Counted from the first letter of the stretch, positions 22,878 to 35,929 are shown. The stretch: 64,000 bases of DNA from Turritopsis dohrnii (GCA_027922465.2 BQMF02000043.1:186001-250000), one strand, 5' to 3'. The notes: generated from the sequence alone by a model not told the origin. Made by a program: numbers and translations.

Positions 22878-23611
22878 CGGAAGCGTATTGGTGCCATGTT
22901 ATTTTCGTGACATAAAATTGCTATCTAATGTCAAATTTAATTTCATAAAAATTTTCACTTCACATAGAAAATTCTATGTGATGTGAAATTTGTTTTTTTC
23001 ACTTTTTTCACTTTACATAAATTGCTATGTCAAGTCAAAATAAATTTGTTTTGATTTTGACATGTAAACGCTATGTCATGTCAAATTTATAATTTTCATA
23101 AATTTGACATGCCATAGTAAGGCTCTTGAAGTGATGTGTTGTTAAGTGGCACGAGGCTGTGTGGAAGTTATGATATCATGTGTATGTCAACAAGCTAAAC
23201 GATAGAGAAGAATATAAATCATGGCGGAAAGTAAGTATTCCTAGTTAAATTGAATCCCTTAAACGTTTTTGGTTAGGAGAACAGAAAGTCGTCTCACCTC
23301 ATCGTTAGAAGACATTTTTGCGGCCATTTTTACAGCGCACGTTTTGTTTTGTTTTGTTTCAGCTTTTAAATCCAGTTAATGGTTAAAAGCACATACAGTG
23401 AACTTTTAATGTACATCAACTTATGTCAAAATTTTTTTAGAAATTTTGAAAAAAATTTGACTTGACTTAGCTATGTGAAGTGAAAAAAGTCCGCGTTAAT
23501 TTCACATCACATAAAAAATTTTATGTAATGTGAAAATTTTTTATAAAGTTTGAATTTGACATTACATAGAAATTCTATGTCAAGAAAATAGATGGCACCA
23601 ATACGCTTCCG
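22878..23611. mobile_element. 734-bp MITE with 20-bp TIRs and palindromic interior
   Basis: The termini CGGAAGCGTATTGGTGCCAT (22878-22897) and its exact inverse (23592-23611) are flanked by TA on both sides. The interior holds many variants of a CTATGTGATGTGAAA-like module arranged as imperfect palindromes. It also has an ATGGCGGAAA next to a GTAAGT donor at about 23221, which could be a captured first exon. There is no transposase. Confidence 0.85.
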
Positions 23612-23613
23612 TA

Positions 23614-24304
23614 TATTAAAATATAAAAAGGCATCTCTTTAAGCAAACGAATAAATAAATAAGTTATTGTTTCAATGCGCCCTGTTCCCACACCCTTAGC
23701 TTTAGCGTGGTGTATCTTGAGAGCGAAACGCTGCTAAAACTTGTCAAAAACGACACAGTTTTACAGCTGTATAAAGTTAGACGTTTACAACTACGTATCT
23801 CTATTGGATTCTATCCTTTCCTATTTTTGCACTGTAGAAACACTACAATTTTGTAGCTTTGCAGTGAAATTTTAAATGAATGAAAAGTTGCTGTCAAAGG
23901 ATTTGAGAAGTGATCCCACTATTCCTTAAAATATTGATGTTTTCATGTATCACTATCGAAATGATCCTTATTGAAGGATTGTTTAACAGTAAAATATCCA
24001 CCCGTATGGAGACAAATTCCTTCTTCATCCTCAAAATATAATCATCAGCAACTCCTTGGCAATAGAACTTCAGTTAACCTAATCTTTGGGGGCACAACGA
24101 AAGTTCACCTGCAAAACATGTAAGCTTCGTTTTTAGCGAATGAATTTACATTTTCGATGCGCAAGTCCACCAAAACGAATACGGGCTTATCAGATACTAA
24201 TCAAGCTGTATTTTAGAAAGCCAGCCTTTTCTTTTTTTAAAGTGATTTTAATCTTTTTCCAAATATGTGCCTTCGTTCATAAATTCAGTTCCTTCCATTT
24301 CACG
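23614..24304. other. No recognisable gene
   Basis: AT-rich; nothing supportable. Confidence 0.5.
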
Positions 24305-24960
24305 CTTAAAAAGTCGACAAAGTCGAAACAGTAAATCAAACAAAATTGAATGATATGAAAATAAAGAGAAGACGAGAAGAATAATATTGACGAAGAAGAA
24401 GAAACTCAAATAGAAACTGATGAGAACGCAACAAAGGATGATATTTCTAATGATATTATTGAAAAAGACTGATTGTATATTTACTTTTCTCTTGTTTAAA
24501 ATAAGATGCTTGCTTTTTTTAAAGAAAGAAAATCGTTTTCTCTTATCTTGAAAATTAGTCGGCAAAAGGTGATTTTGAAGAAAAAAAATTAGTGGGTAAA
24601 AAGTGATTATATCTTGGCTAAGTGACTAAATTTTTTACTGGTTAATGTTTTTTAGACTTTTTTTAGCCGGTTTTTTACCGTTAAGGTACCACTTGAAAGT
24701 ACAAAGTCGAAACAGTGAATCAAATAACATTGCCCACGATCGTAATCATATTATGTTGGTTAAACCAACCGTATTTTCTTATAAGGAACACCAGAGAGCG
24801 AATAGTCAACTCAATAAAATGGCTGCCCAACAATTCGTATTGACATTATTTACTTCTGTTTTTGACTCGGTGAAAATAAAGCATTGTTATGAAATGTGAA
24901 AAAACAATCAGGAGTTTTCTGCAAGGGAATCTCCACGGCTGAACCAATCATATGCTAGCC
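24305..24960 (+). repeat. Dispersed repeat fragments (tail part of the copy A-D family)
   Basis: 24690-24850 matches 53428-53565 of copy D (AGTGAATCAAA, CTTATAAGGAACACCAGAGA, CAACAATTCGTAT). A shorter piece near 24307-24350 repeats the CGAAACAGTAAATCAAA start. Confidence 0.6.
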
Positions 24961-25136
24961 TCATGTTTTTGTTTTTTTGATACATTTAAACATATCCCAT
25001 AACAGGTCTTACAGCTCAACAGTTATCGCTATAACTCTCGTGTTATATCGAGTTTTCGGCTATAACCTTCGTCTTCCAAGAACAATAATTCAAACGGGTC
25101 TTTTGCTGTCACTACCTATGTTAAAAATTAATACTA

Positions 25137-26096
25137 GCATTGCCCCCGCGCTCAAGCATTCCAATTTGTACACACAGCAAGCTATACATTGCAAGCCTAT
25201 ACAACGAAAACAAAAACAAACAAAACTTTGTTACTTTTTGTTATCTCTTAGGCCTATGTCACGCTGATGCTATTATACCTTTTAAAAAGTGTAAATAAGG
25301 CTTAACAAGTAATATCAGAAAGTATTTGCTACAAGCAAAAGAAATGTGTGAACTGAAACATGGATACGTATTTTATAATCAAAGTAAAATTTGTTAAAGA
25401 AATTATGTAAAAGCCAAAAGAAAAAAAACACTGTTTCAAAAAAAATATTAAAGCGAAAAATCCATTAGAAATTTGCTTTTCAAACTTTAGTTCAAAACAA
25501 AAAATAGCCAACGTTTACATAAAATAGCAAGAAAAAAATGTAAAAAGGTTTTATTGATCACGAGTGGAGGACAGTTAAAGAAGAAAAAAACAAGAATTTG
25601 TAATATGGCTTTCTTACATACACAGGAATCCAATTAAAATGGCAAGATCCACCAAAAATCATTGAATAAAATTTATTGAACGAACGATTTAGAACTAAAA
25701 CAACATATACAAACATAAAATGTATGCTTGGCAAAATTACAGATTTCAAGCTGTGCTTCAGAATCCTTGTTGTTCACTTCACTAAAAAACGCAAAAGTAA
25801 TATAAAAAATGTTTAATTAAATTTAGCATACGAACTTTTTAAACAACATTATATATTATAATAATAAATTAGGAAAGAGATACGAAAAAACATTCTGTCT
25901 CCCACTTACAGTACCATGCTTTGAAACGGGAAAAACGCAAAGTCAGCTAATAATTGTTTTCCACCGTGTAACGTCAACACGAAAGTTGGAAGGTGATGAT
26001 GATGATGATGATGATGAACAAAATCGGAAACTGACATTCGCCTATCTCGTGAAACTACTATGCCTCCTTGCTCGCTTACGCTTGCTGCGGGGGCAA
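25137..26096. mobile_element. 960-bp insertion with short inverted ends
   Basis: The ends carry TTGCCCCCGC and its inverse, with CTA on both sides (25134-25136, 26097-26099). The interior is AT-rich with no convincing ORF. Comparison with copy B supports an insertion here; the exact ends could shift by a few bases. Confidence 0.6.
25997..26018 (+). repeat. (GAT)n microsatellite
   Basis: About seven tandem GAT units. Confidence 0.9.
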
Positions 26097-26345
26097 CTAC
26101 ATACCTACTAGCTTTTCAAAAAAATAATGTACTACAGTCTTCTGTAATTTACTTACAGACCATTGAGAAACCTTCTGACAATAAAAATGGCTTACTCTTG
26201 TTGATTATATAAATTGTTTTGTTAATGTTGCGGTAAAATTAAAAAAAACAATTTATGGTAATACCATCTTAATCTTGATCACAAATATCACCGATTTTGC
26301 TTTCACCATCAATATTCTGAATATTAATATTTATTCATCGTTTGA

Positions 26346-26510
26346 TTAAAGACGACTTAGAGACGTTTCAAAGACGGCTTTTGCACTCGTCTTGAAGACG
26401 TTTTATAGACGTCTTTGAAACTCTTCTCAAGGCGTTACAAATAGAGACGTATCAAAGACGTTCTTTTTGTATCTTGAAAAACGTCTTAAAGACGACTTAG
26501 ATGTGTTTTT
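26346..26510. repeat. Cluster of AGACG/CGTCT motifs
   Basis: At least a dozen AGACG or CGTCT words in about 160 bp, many as AAAGACGTCTTT-like dyads. No ORF is supported. Confidence 0.6.
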
Positions 26511-26856
26511 GTGTTTACTGGGCTGCTCTTTCACAATCAGTTTTACGGGAATAGGTAATCTGCATTTCAGTAGTGTCCTCTCATGTTTCAAATATTTGCA
26601 ATTGGAGACAACTCAAATAGAATTAAAGGAAGCTTTAAATAAACCGAATGCTTTAAATGCCACAGTAAAGAATGATATATATAATAAACGAAACAAGCAT
26701 TGACTCACTGTGACGAAGAGCATTTTATTGAGGTAATGTGTGTATATGTAAAAATACATTCCTTCGCAGTGATGTCTACCTCGTATAAGCTAAAAGATAC
26801 CACAGATCGTTTTTCCTTAACTGATACAGGAATGAATGTCACATTTGTTCATACAT
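26511..26856. other. No recognisable gene
   Basis: Short spacer before the LINE target-site duplication; nothing supportable. Confidence 0.4.
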
Positions 26857-26920
26857 TTTTTTTTTCTTTATTGAATTAATCATCACGTACACAAAAACAA
26901 ATACAAATACAAACGTTAAA

Positions 26921-26971
26921 GGACCCTACTTCCGCAAGGCGCTCAAGGCGATATCGCCAGAAGTAGGATCC
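26921..26971 (-). promoter_or_regulatory. LINE 3' UTR stem-loop 2
   Basis: Outer stem of 12 bp, inner GGCGATATCGCC palindrome, 14-nt spacer. Both stem-loops have a G-U wobble at the fourth outer pair. Confidence 0.75.
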
Positions 26972-27081
26972 GTAAATAAATTTTTTTTTCTTTCCTTTTT
27001 TCCTTTTATAATTTTTTTTTTCTTTATAATTTTGAAACACAATACATAAACAATTTACAGGATTACACAAAAACAACAAGA

Positions 27082-27134
27082 GAGCCCAAGCTCCATCAAG
27101 ACACACTAGGCGACATCGCCAGGAGCTTGGACTC
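27082..27134 (-). promoter_or_regulatory. LINE 3' UTR stem-loop 1
   Basis: Outer stem of 13 bp, inner GGCGATGTCGCC hairpin, 14-nt spacer. It has the same architecture as stem-loop 2 with a different outer stem sequence. It may be the RNA structure recognised by the element's own RT (inference). Confidence 0.75.
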
Positions 27135-27250
27135 TATATACTATAAGAAAAATAGTATGACAAACATAAAAAAAAAAAAAGAAAAATAAAAAAAAAAAAA
27201 AAAAATTATATATAATAAACAAAAATACAGTTTAAGGGAGGAGTTACATT

Positions 27251-28375
27251 TCAATCAAAGAGAGAGCCACTAAAACGATCGGTTTCTAAAATAAATGTAA
27301 TAACATGATTTAAAATGTCTCGATTTTCATTTACAGACAAAGATAAATCGCCAAAAAGCAAAAGTCGTCCTAAAGATTTTAGGTTTAGTGGCATAAATAC
27401 AGCATCTACAGTTCTGAGGTTGTCAAACAGCTCGAGTCTTTGGTTTGAAAAGTCAGAGCATTGTCATAGGTAATGTTCGGTTGTCTCAATAGAATTTGTT
27501 CTACAAGCACAAAAGGGGTCGAGCGTATCAAGAAACCCGTGCCTAAATTTATGTTCACGAAGATGACTAAACCCAACCCTTAACCGAGTAAGTAATACAA
27601 GGCCATAATTGTTTTGGACTCCAAAAGTTGGCGACGGCTTTGGACGGATGAATTCAAAGATAGCACGCTTAAAACTAGAAATAGAAGGGAGATCACGTAT
27701 ACGATGATCCAAGCTATTCCACTGATTGATACAAGATGGAAAGAAAGAGTTACGATAGCGTTCAGTACGAGCCTCCATTGGATACACAGGAAGTCTCAAT
27801 CTGAGATTGGCAGGAGCTTTATTCTGAATAGGAATCAAGTCAGACAAATATCTTGGGGCCATTCCATTCATAATTTTGTAGAAAAAGAAAAGCCTTCGGC
27901 TTTGACGTCGGTCGGCCAAGCTCTCAATACCCAGCTCAGAATAAGGCTTCTCCCTTGAGATCCCACGGATGCATCCGGTAATAGCTAGACAGGCATTATA
28001 CTTAACAGACTCAAGTTTTTGCGAAAAAGTGGCGTTGCCTGGATTATCGTATATGATATCTCCATAATCTAAATGAGGTCTAACGTAAGCCTTGAATATG
28101 GTTAAGAGAGCACTTCGCGATAAATACTTGCGAAGTTTATTAATAAGGCCGATGCCTTTGTTTGTTTTCTGAGTTTTCCCATTGAGATGACAATCGAAGT
28201 TTAGCTTAGCATCCAGGACAAGTCCTAAATGCTTTTGACTATTAGAAGAGTGTATTGGAGCACCATTGAAGGAAATAAGCGGAACATTAGCTACAGCAGG
28301 CCTTTTTGAAAAATAGACTCCAACCGCCTGCTTTGAAGGATCAGGATTAAATGACAACTTCCATTGATGAGCCCA
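27251..28375 (-). pseudogene. LINE reverse transcriptase C-terminal part, one in-frame stop
   Basis: The frame covers the RT thumb and C-terminal domain: a HLGLVLDAKLNF motif, YVRPHLDYGD, a NQWNSLD motif, and a Cys/His element (FCACRTNSIETTEHYL) near the end. A TGA near 27464 interrupts the frame, which then stays open to 27251. The catalytic FADD region is lost to 5' truncation, so no active enzyme can be made. Confidence 0.9.
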
Positions 28376-28386
28376 TGTTCATACAT

Positions 28387-28881
28387 AATATGCAACTTAC
28401 ATAAAACGATGCTTCAGGGGCGGTCGGTAAAAGATGAGGTTTCAAAATAGCACCAAATCGGATTTGAATCGGATTTTCCACTATACAACTTCTGCTCAAC
28501 CTCGATTTTCAACTCGTCAGGAAAGCATACTAACGTTAAGAAATGCTTTATTTTGATAAGAAACAAAATTCAATTCTCTTCCCAATAATGAATGAATGAT
28601 GAACTTCTTCAGAATAGCATTTTATTAGCTATATGAAAATGTATGAAGATGTCTTCAACGAGAACTTTACAAACAAGTTATTATTTGTCTATTTATTGAT
28701 GTTTGGGGCATTTATCAGATGGCTGAGCTGTCGGTTTGACACTTCAGATGTAGTGCAATTTACTAATAAGTTTTTAAGTTTTATTCTTCTTTTTTTTTTT
28801 TTTTTGATAATCTTTATCTATATTCTAATACGCGCTTTGCATCCAGTTTTTAGTTTAGTGAGTGAATGTTTCGGGTCGTTT
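28387..28881. other. No recognisable gene
   Basis: AT-rich with a poly-T run near 28790; nothing supportable. Confidence 0.5.
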
Positions 28882-30115
28882 TTCACGGTCAAAATCTTCT
28901 TACTCGTGGTCATATAGCGGCAGTTAGACCGCGCATGACACATTCACGATTAATATAAGCAGAAGAAACCCTCACAGCGCATTTTATCGTTTCAAATGTT
29001 TTGATTGTTCGCAAGATCAAGAATCGATAGCGTTGACGTTCGTTTGCCAGCAAGTGTTCATTTGCTATTTTGAAAAAGAGGTAATGAAACATACGAGAGT
29101 AAGAAATCTCAAGACAACGAAGTTAGTAACGAAAGTATTGCACGAAGATTTATTAATGTTTTTAGGGTAAATACGCTCTTGAACTTTTTTTGTTTGTTTT
29201 GTTTATAATATAAATAGGGTTTCTGCATCATTACTTCTCCTTTAGGGAAGACCAATAAAAACAATGAACTTTGAAGAAATGAATTTTAAATCATGAGGTT
29301 CTGGATTGGTTCGAAGGTATTAATTTGTTTTGACACGTTTACGACTTACGGTTTTGGCTTTTCAAAATAGCTTCTGTTTACCTTGGATTTTAATCTTTCT
29401 GTTGTTTTCATGTGCGCACAATTTATTTCTAGATCGTATCGTGAAAGGATTTAATATGAGTATTTTTTATGTGTTTCAGATCTTCTGAGTAAGTAAAAAG
29501 ATATGTTTATGATGTGCGGTGTTGATAATGAACTAGTCAGGGAGCTACGGTCACAAAAAAATGCAAAACAAACAATGTTTTGCGGACCTTCTAAAAGCTC
29601 AATAGTTGGATTCACTAGGATTCAATAAACAAAAATCAATTTACTGGATGTCTTAAAAACACTGAAGAAGCCAGGAATAATCAAAAATCAATGCATCAAA
29701 TTTGTTCAAGCTCCAACTGACTTTTCATCCGACATGTTGCCTTCCACGTTCTTTTTATGACGCATAAATTAAATCTTTCGAATGTCATAAAAATCTCGAC
29801 AAAACAAAACAGGGGGTTTAACTTATATTTAAAAATTCAAGGATTTAAGTAATTTTCAGTATTTATTTATTTTGATTAAAATTAAAACGAACTTTTTTTA
29901 TTGTTTAATATTGTTTGATAGATTGCGAAATAATTGATCGCAAAAGCGTATAAAAGGAAAACTAAAAAAAGTACCAACCCCCTGTCAGAATATAACGCGT
30001 AAGATCGAATGTAGAAGCGGGAGAATTAATTTTGTAAACAAACGAAGTTATGAAAAACGTGTGTATGATGAAATTTGTAGATGGTATTTATTGTAATCAT
30101 TTATTGTAATTTGCA

Positions 30116-33100
30116 ATGAAAAGAAAACAAAGGTTGTCTATTGAGAGCAAGCTAAACAAAACTGCTAAAAAAGAAGACTGTTTTATTCACCATATTTACC
30201 ACTACAGCAACAATTTAAAACTGCGGAAGCTGACAAAGACTTCATATCTTCGATTACGACATGCAAGGTTTGTAACTTTTCTTTTAAATGATTGTTACTA
30301 TTACTACGCTCTGTTTATGATCTTTTTTTCTTTAGCCAAATTCGTAAAGATGAAACTGTAATTCAGCTCATCGATACATGTAAAGTTGATGGAGAAGAAG
30401 TGATTTCAGATCTTGTCTTTCATCAAAAATGTTATGATGTATATACACATTCGGGAAGTATAGTGGCGCTTGAAAATGCTAAAGATCACGAAAGTTTGAC
30501 ATCAGAAAAGAATGATAACGGTGAAACGGAAAATGAACGAAGATCGGCCCGTTAAAAAGATCGCGGAGGTAAGCTCTTGACATTCAAATTGTTTTGTTTT
30601 GGTGTATATAATTTCCAATCTTAGAGTTATAATACAGTATTACAAAAAAATAGTTCCTTTTCTTTTTTAACACTAGGACGTCAAATCGCAGATTTTGAAT
30701 GCTGCATCTGCTTTACGAAAAAAGTTAACAAGGGGCTAACGGCAGGCTATGAAAAGTTAGAAAAAGTTACGACGGAAGACGGTGCAGATAAAATAAAGAG
30801 AAAAGCACTCGATAAAATGGACAACCAGCGACTAATGGCATATGTAGCTGGTCGCAGTTTGAATGAAATCATTTCTTTGGAACTGGTATATCATAAATCT
30901 TGTTGGCGAAATTACACCAGGGAAGAACGGGCAAAACAAGACATTGATGATGACACAATACCGCCCTTCCATCAACGAAAAAATTGACGCCGTTGTTGAA
31001 GTCATTCGAGAAGAAATTAAGCAAGCAAATCCAACATTTGACTACTGGCCCCCGGACGCAGATTCTTTGCTTGACTGCTCAACAGACATCCCACCAACTT
31101 TATACAATTTCATTAAGAAAGTTTGTCATCAAAAGCTGGGCAAAATCTCGAAAAGAAAGAGCACTGTCATCGATTCCATTTGTCAAGATATAATTTATCT
31201 CTCCTCAAACGGAAAAACCCGAACAAAGAAACATTCTTACTTAAGTCTTTGTATCAAGCGTATGACTGGCTCAAAGGAAACTGTTACCTGGTTGAACCGT
31301 CTTGGTCATGGTATATCATACGATGAGGTAATTATTGGTAAAATCTAACTGTATATTACAAACTTGTAGACATTTTTTGAAGCCTAAAAAATAATTGTGC
31401 TCCCATATTCGAACTAGGTGGCTGTACTGGAGACTCAATTGGCTGAGGCATCTATTTTAAACGCGCAATCAAAACATTTCTGTCCACGAGCTCTTTTCCC
31501 TTCTACTTTCTTAACGTTCATTTGGGATAATAATGACGTCAATCCCGAGTCAATATATGGTCGTACTATGCATTGCACAAACGGTATCATTGCACAAATC
31601 CCTTCTGGTGCAACTGGAGAACCTTCACTTTTACAGAAACCCACCGGAAAACGAAGTCGCTCATTTAAGCCAGTTAACAACGATATATCCAAGTATATAG
31701 CTCGTGAACGAACTTCTCCTCAGGTTGATTTTTCAAATGTTACCTTGGATATTTCTGAAGTTCAATCAGGTTTTCAGAGCTCGACTTGGATAGATTTGTT
31801 ATGGATACTGTTGCAAACAATCGATGAAGAACGCATTCCAGATTGGACTGGTTTCAATTACATGGTGTTTAAAAGCGATCACATGGAACCTATTCACAAA
31901 GTACATTACTTACCTGCTATAAATCTATCCCCTACAAAACACGATGCAGTTTTAGAGCTCCTCGTTCAATCCAAATGTAAAGCAGAACATCTTGGTTTGA
32001 AAGAAACCGACATTGTACTTGATCAAGCTATATATGCAAAGGCTGTTGAAATTCTATCCAATCCGTCACATGCTGATCTTCGTGATTTTATCGTCCTCAG
32101 ACTTGGCGCTTTTCACACAAGTTGTATCTTTTTAAGTGTTATTGGAAAACGTTTTGAAGATGCTGGGCTGCGTGACTGGATTCTTGAAGCTGACTTAATT
32201 GGTAACTTAAAAATGTTTTTCTACTAATCGTACCATTTTGTCTAAATTCTTTTCAGTCTTTTTTGAACAAATTTTTCAAACATCTTTTAACTTATGTTTT
32301 TCCTTCAGGCAAAGGTTCAGTTGATAGAGTTCTCGCTGGGAAACATTACAATTACTGTTCACGTATTTACAAAAGTCTGTATTCTGCCATCACTCGAATG
32401 CGGTTACAAAGTTTTCAAGAATGGCTCACAAAAATGGGACATCCAGATGTTGTTGAAATATTTTTAACAAGTAGTGAAGTTGCTGACTGTGTCCTTGAGG
32501 TAAGTTGGAATTTTTATGTACTTTTTTACAATTTAGTTAAAGACAATAAGTATAATCTGTTTATTTTTTTACGTTTTAGTTGACATCTGCAAGTTTTGAA
32601 GAAGCAGTTTCATGCCATGAAGATCTTACCGCAAAACTTGAGGAGCACTCGACTTATATAAAAGACGGATCATTAGGGCCTACAGCACAATTTTGGTTTT
32701 CTTTTGTCGAAATGCTGGACATTCTATTTGCCTTCATACGAAGTGTCAAGATAGGTCATTGGGAATCTCATTTGTGTGCTACAAGAAAGATGCTCCCATG
32801 GTTTTTCGCGTATGATAGACCTAATTACTCCAGATTTGCCACACTTTACCTTGACGAGATGAGAAAACTTCCACAAACGCATCCAGGAATTCACAACGAG
32901 TTTATGTAAGGAAATTTTTTCAGTTTACTTGCCGGATAGATATTTTTTAAAATTTAGTACATTCAAGAGGCGTTTTAAGCAGTGAGAATTATCGAATATG
33001 GTTGAATTTATTTATTTCTCAGGGACGAAAAATTCTCCATACGAAGGTCAGAGGGTTCTTTCAACAAGGTACCATCCGATCAATGTATTGAGCAGACAAT

Positions 33101-35478
33101 CAACCGGGAGCAAAAGTGCCGTGGAGGGATAACTGGCTACAGTACTTCAGATGGGACAGTTCAAAGATGGGTCCTGACAAGCCACACTGTTGCTCAATGT
33201 ATCTCCATCACAAAGAATGATTTGGTTTTAACCAAACAGAAGTCGATACCAAAAGATCTTGGGAAATCCAGAATTCTTTTTAATAACCAATCAGCTGCGA
33301 GGGCATATGAAATCCTCAACAATTGGGGAAATCCTTTCGAAGAAAAAAAAGTCTGATCAATATCTGTTCTGGAATCGAAGCTACTGAAAAAGTAAAGTCA
33401 GACTTACTCAATGCTCAATCATTAGGTGAATCTGCATTGAAACATTTCTGTGTTTATCGTTTGAAAACCACGACTGCTCCGTTATCCGGCACACCAGCTA
33501 CGTCATCCGAAGATCCTTCTGACATTCATGACGACTCTTCATCATCTACTGATGCTCAAGCTACATCATCGAAAAAGATTGATTTTTACGCGAAAATTGA
33601 CAACTTGAAACTCAGTACTTTTGGCTCGATGAGTGTTAAGAAATCGGTGAAGATCAAAGACAAATCGGTTATTATTGCAGCTGAAAGAAGCATGTTCGCA
33701 AGACTCATGACGATTGCACAAACACGGAGTGGATTAAGTTTGAAACAGATCTTGTGCTATTCCCTCAGTCCAATCCCGTGGTCATTGGGTTTGCCAGACG
33801 ATAGTTATGTGAAAACTCAAAAATCAAAACTTCTCGGTATGTAATATTTGATCCAAATTATGTGACAAAATTTGTTCCTCATTAATTTTTTTTTGCAGAC
33901 TAAAGAAATATTTTCATTTGTTTTCACAAATACAGGTGAGTTAGAATCAGAAATTGGGAACACAACGACAGATCCTCCAGCCAGAAGTGTTTGGATATAT
34001 GACGGGATGGTTTTACTTCAAAAGCTACAAAAACAAAACCTGCCAACATTTGGAGACGTTTCAACCTTTCTTTTAAAGAAAGTTACAAAAGAAAATATCA
34101 GCTATTTTGTGACCGACCAGTACTTAGAAGGTTCGATTAAATCTTTTGAAAGAGCGAAACGTTCAGAAACTGGAAGCATACGAATTCAAACCCAAAGAAG
34201 AGATCAACCGCGTCCTAAGCAGTGGATGAAGTATTTGCGCGATCCCAGAAACAAAGAAGAGCTTATTTCATTCTTACTGAAAGACTGGACAGATGAGAAT
34301 CGTTTCCTCGAAGAGCTATGTGGAAAAACCCTGTACATAAACAACAAATCATCATTCTACAGAATTACTTGCAATGGCAACGAGGTAATAAATTGTATTA
34401 AGAGGTAATTGTAGTATTAAAGTTACACATCAGGCATTTATTACGTGGCCGACTTTCAAACTTTTAAATTTGCAAAAATCAATTAACTGTATATAGGTGA
34501 TAATATCTATTTTTTCATCAATAGGTTGTCTGTGAATTTGTCCCAGGTTTAGAAACTACACAAGAGGAAGCTGATACTAAAGTGTTTTTGTGTACAAAAC
34601 ATGCTCAAGACCAGCACTCTTCGTCTCAAAATCAACCATCCGGTGTCATTGAAACCGTGGATACTGACATCGTGGCCTATGCAGTTTATTTCCAAGTTCA
34701 GCTGACCATTAAGCTGTTCTTAAAAGTTGGTTCCGGAGCAAAAAAACGGACCCTCAAAATTGAAAATATTACGACCAAGCTTGGAAGGGATTGCAGTCTT
34801 GCTCTTCCAGCTTTCCATTGTTTTACTGGAACTGATTATACCAGTGCCTTCTATGGTATAGGAAAGTCGAAAGCACTTAAAAAGATGAAAGAGAGCGACG
34901 AGTTAATCCAGACTTTTAAGAGACTTGGCAATTCGTTCACATTCAACATGTGTCTGTTCTCCTCTATTAATAAGTTTGTTTGTGCGCTTTATGGAGTTAA
35001 TGTGGACTCTGTCAATGAAGCCAGATATTTGAAGTTTTGTTCAACAAAAAGAACTCCTGAACCTCAACAACTTCCGCCAACCGAGGATGCCTTGTTGTGC
35101 CACTGCAAGCGAGTTTTGTATGCTACTGCAGTTGCTAAAAAGGCATTGCTGCTTAACCCAAATGTTCCAGCAGTTGAAAAGACTTATGGGTGGATAGTTG
35201 AACAAGGAAAATTGCAGGTTCAGTGGATCCTTTTGCCTCCTGCACCCGATGATGTGATAAATTTAGTCTTTTGCTCTTGCAAGAAGTCAGGTTGTAAGAA
35301 CCGTATTTGTGCATGTAAGTCACACGGACTCAAATGCACTGATCTATGTGGTTGCACTCAAATCTGCGAAAACAGACCAACAGAAGATGACTTTTTTTAT
35401 GATGGTGGTGAAGACGCTTCGAGTGATGAAGAAATTGACGTGGATGGTGACGAATGCGATCTTATTAATATTTATTAA
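30116..35478 (+). CDS. FEN1/XPG-like nuclease protein with N-terminal Cys/His modules and C-terminal CXC domain
   Basis: I infer nine exons from frame and splice sites: 30116-30267, 30336-30568, 30677-31327, 31418-32201, 32309-32499, 32580-32905, 33023-33836, 33936-34384 and 34525-35478. Frameshifts near 30545, 30975 and 33347 make this copy probably non-functional. Two N-terminal modules end in FHQKCYDVYT and YHKSCWRNYT, probably zinc-binding. A long helical middle has KHYNYCSR and NPFEEKK-type motifs of a widespread transposon-like family. The C-terminal third shows ordered acidic motifs: DGM (34001), Asp at 34115, EEAD (34564-34575), DTD (34660-34668), GTD (34828-34836), then YGIGKSKALKKM. 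These resemble the FEN1 catalytic residues and helix-hairpin-helix in order and spacing. A Cys-rich block (35272-35373: CSCKKSGC, CACKSHGLKC, CGCTQIC) is a tesmin/TSO1-like CXC DNA-binding domain, followed by an acidic tail. The FEN1 reading is my inference; family members are usually annotated only as uncharacterised. Confidence 0.7.
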
Positions 35479-35929
35479 TTTGCTTAGCTGAAACATTGGT
35501 TATTGATCAAACAACTTCATTGTCCTTTAAGAAAAACACGAATATTTACGTTTTAAATCGATTTTTCATAAGCTAAAGAACGTCTTATAGCACCAAACGT
35601 ATATTTAAGTTATGACGTCATCACCTCATTTAATGACCTATATCTCTTGAAATATTGATTATTACTGTATGATGTAATTGTAAATTTTGATCGGTATTTA
35701 ATTAGCTATCGATTGGTGTTAAAAAAAATGAATTTCGCTAAAAAAATTTTTTTGCTTTACCTGTGACGTCATCAAAAGCTAAAATTAGCTACTGCCACGC
35801 CCTTCAGTAATTTTAAAATCTCCGGTAAAGATTTTCCTACTCGAAATAAGTTGTTTTATCGATCTGAACAAAATTTAAAAGGTCCACACGTTTTCCAATA
35901 AAAAAATGACCCTAGCGCCCTGACTAAAC

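Larger units (their letters stand above)
24965..26345 (+). repeat. Unnamed dispersed repeat, copy C (split)
   Basis: 24965-25136 carries the GTTATCGCTATAACTCTCG block and 26097-26345 the TTACAGTCTTCTGTAA to TATTCATCGTTT blocks. The two parts are contiguous in copy B, so 25137-26096 is an insertion. Confidence 0.7.
26857..28375 (-). mobile_element. 5'-truncated LINE, minus strand, with 11-bp TSD
   Basis: A perfect duplication TGTTCATACAT flanks the element (26846-26856 and 28376-28386). The 3' end has AATAAAG followed by a poly-A run (minus strand), and the 5' end is truncated in the RT coding region. This is a textbook target-primed insertion of 1,519 bp. Confidence 0.93.

Noticed and set aside
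26876..27106. 76-residue minus-strand protein
   Set aside because: It is LINE 3' UTR containing the twin stem-loops and A-rich tracts, with no motif.
28910..29092. 60-residue minus-strand ORF
   Set aside because: It overlaps the terminal region of the large element that is shared with 3882-3955; no protein motif.
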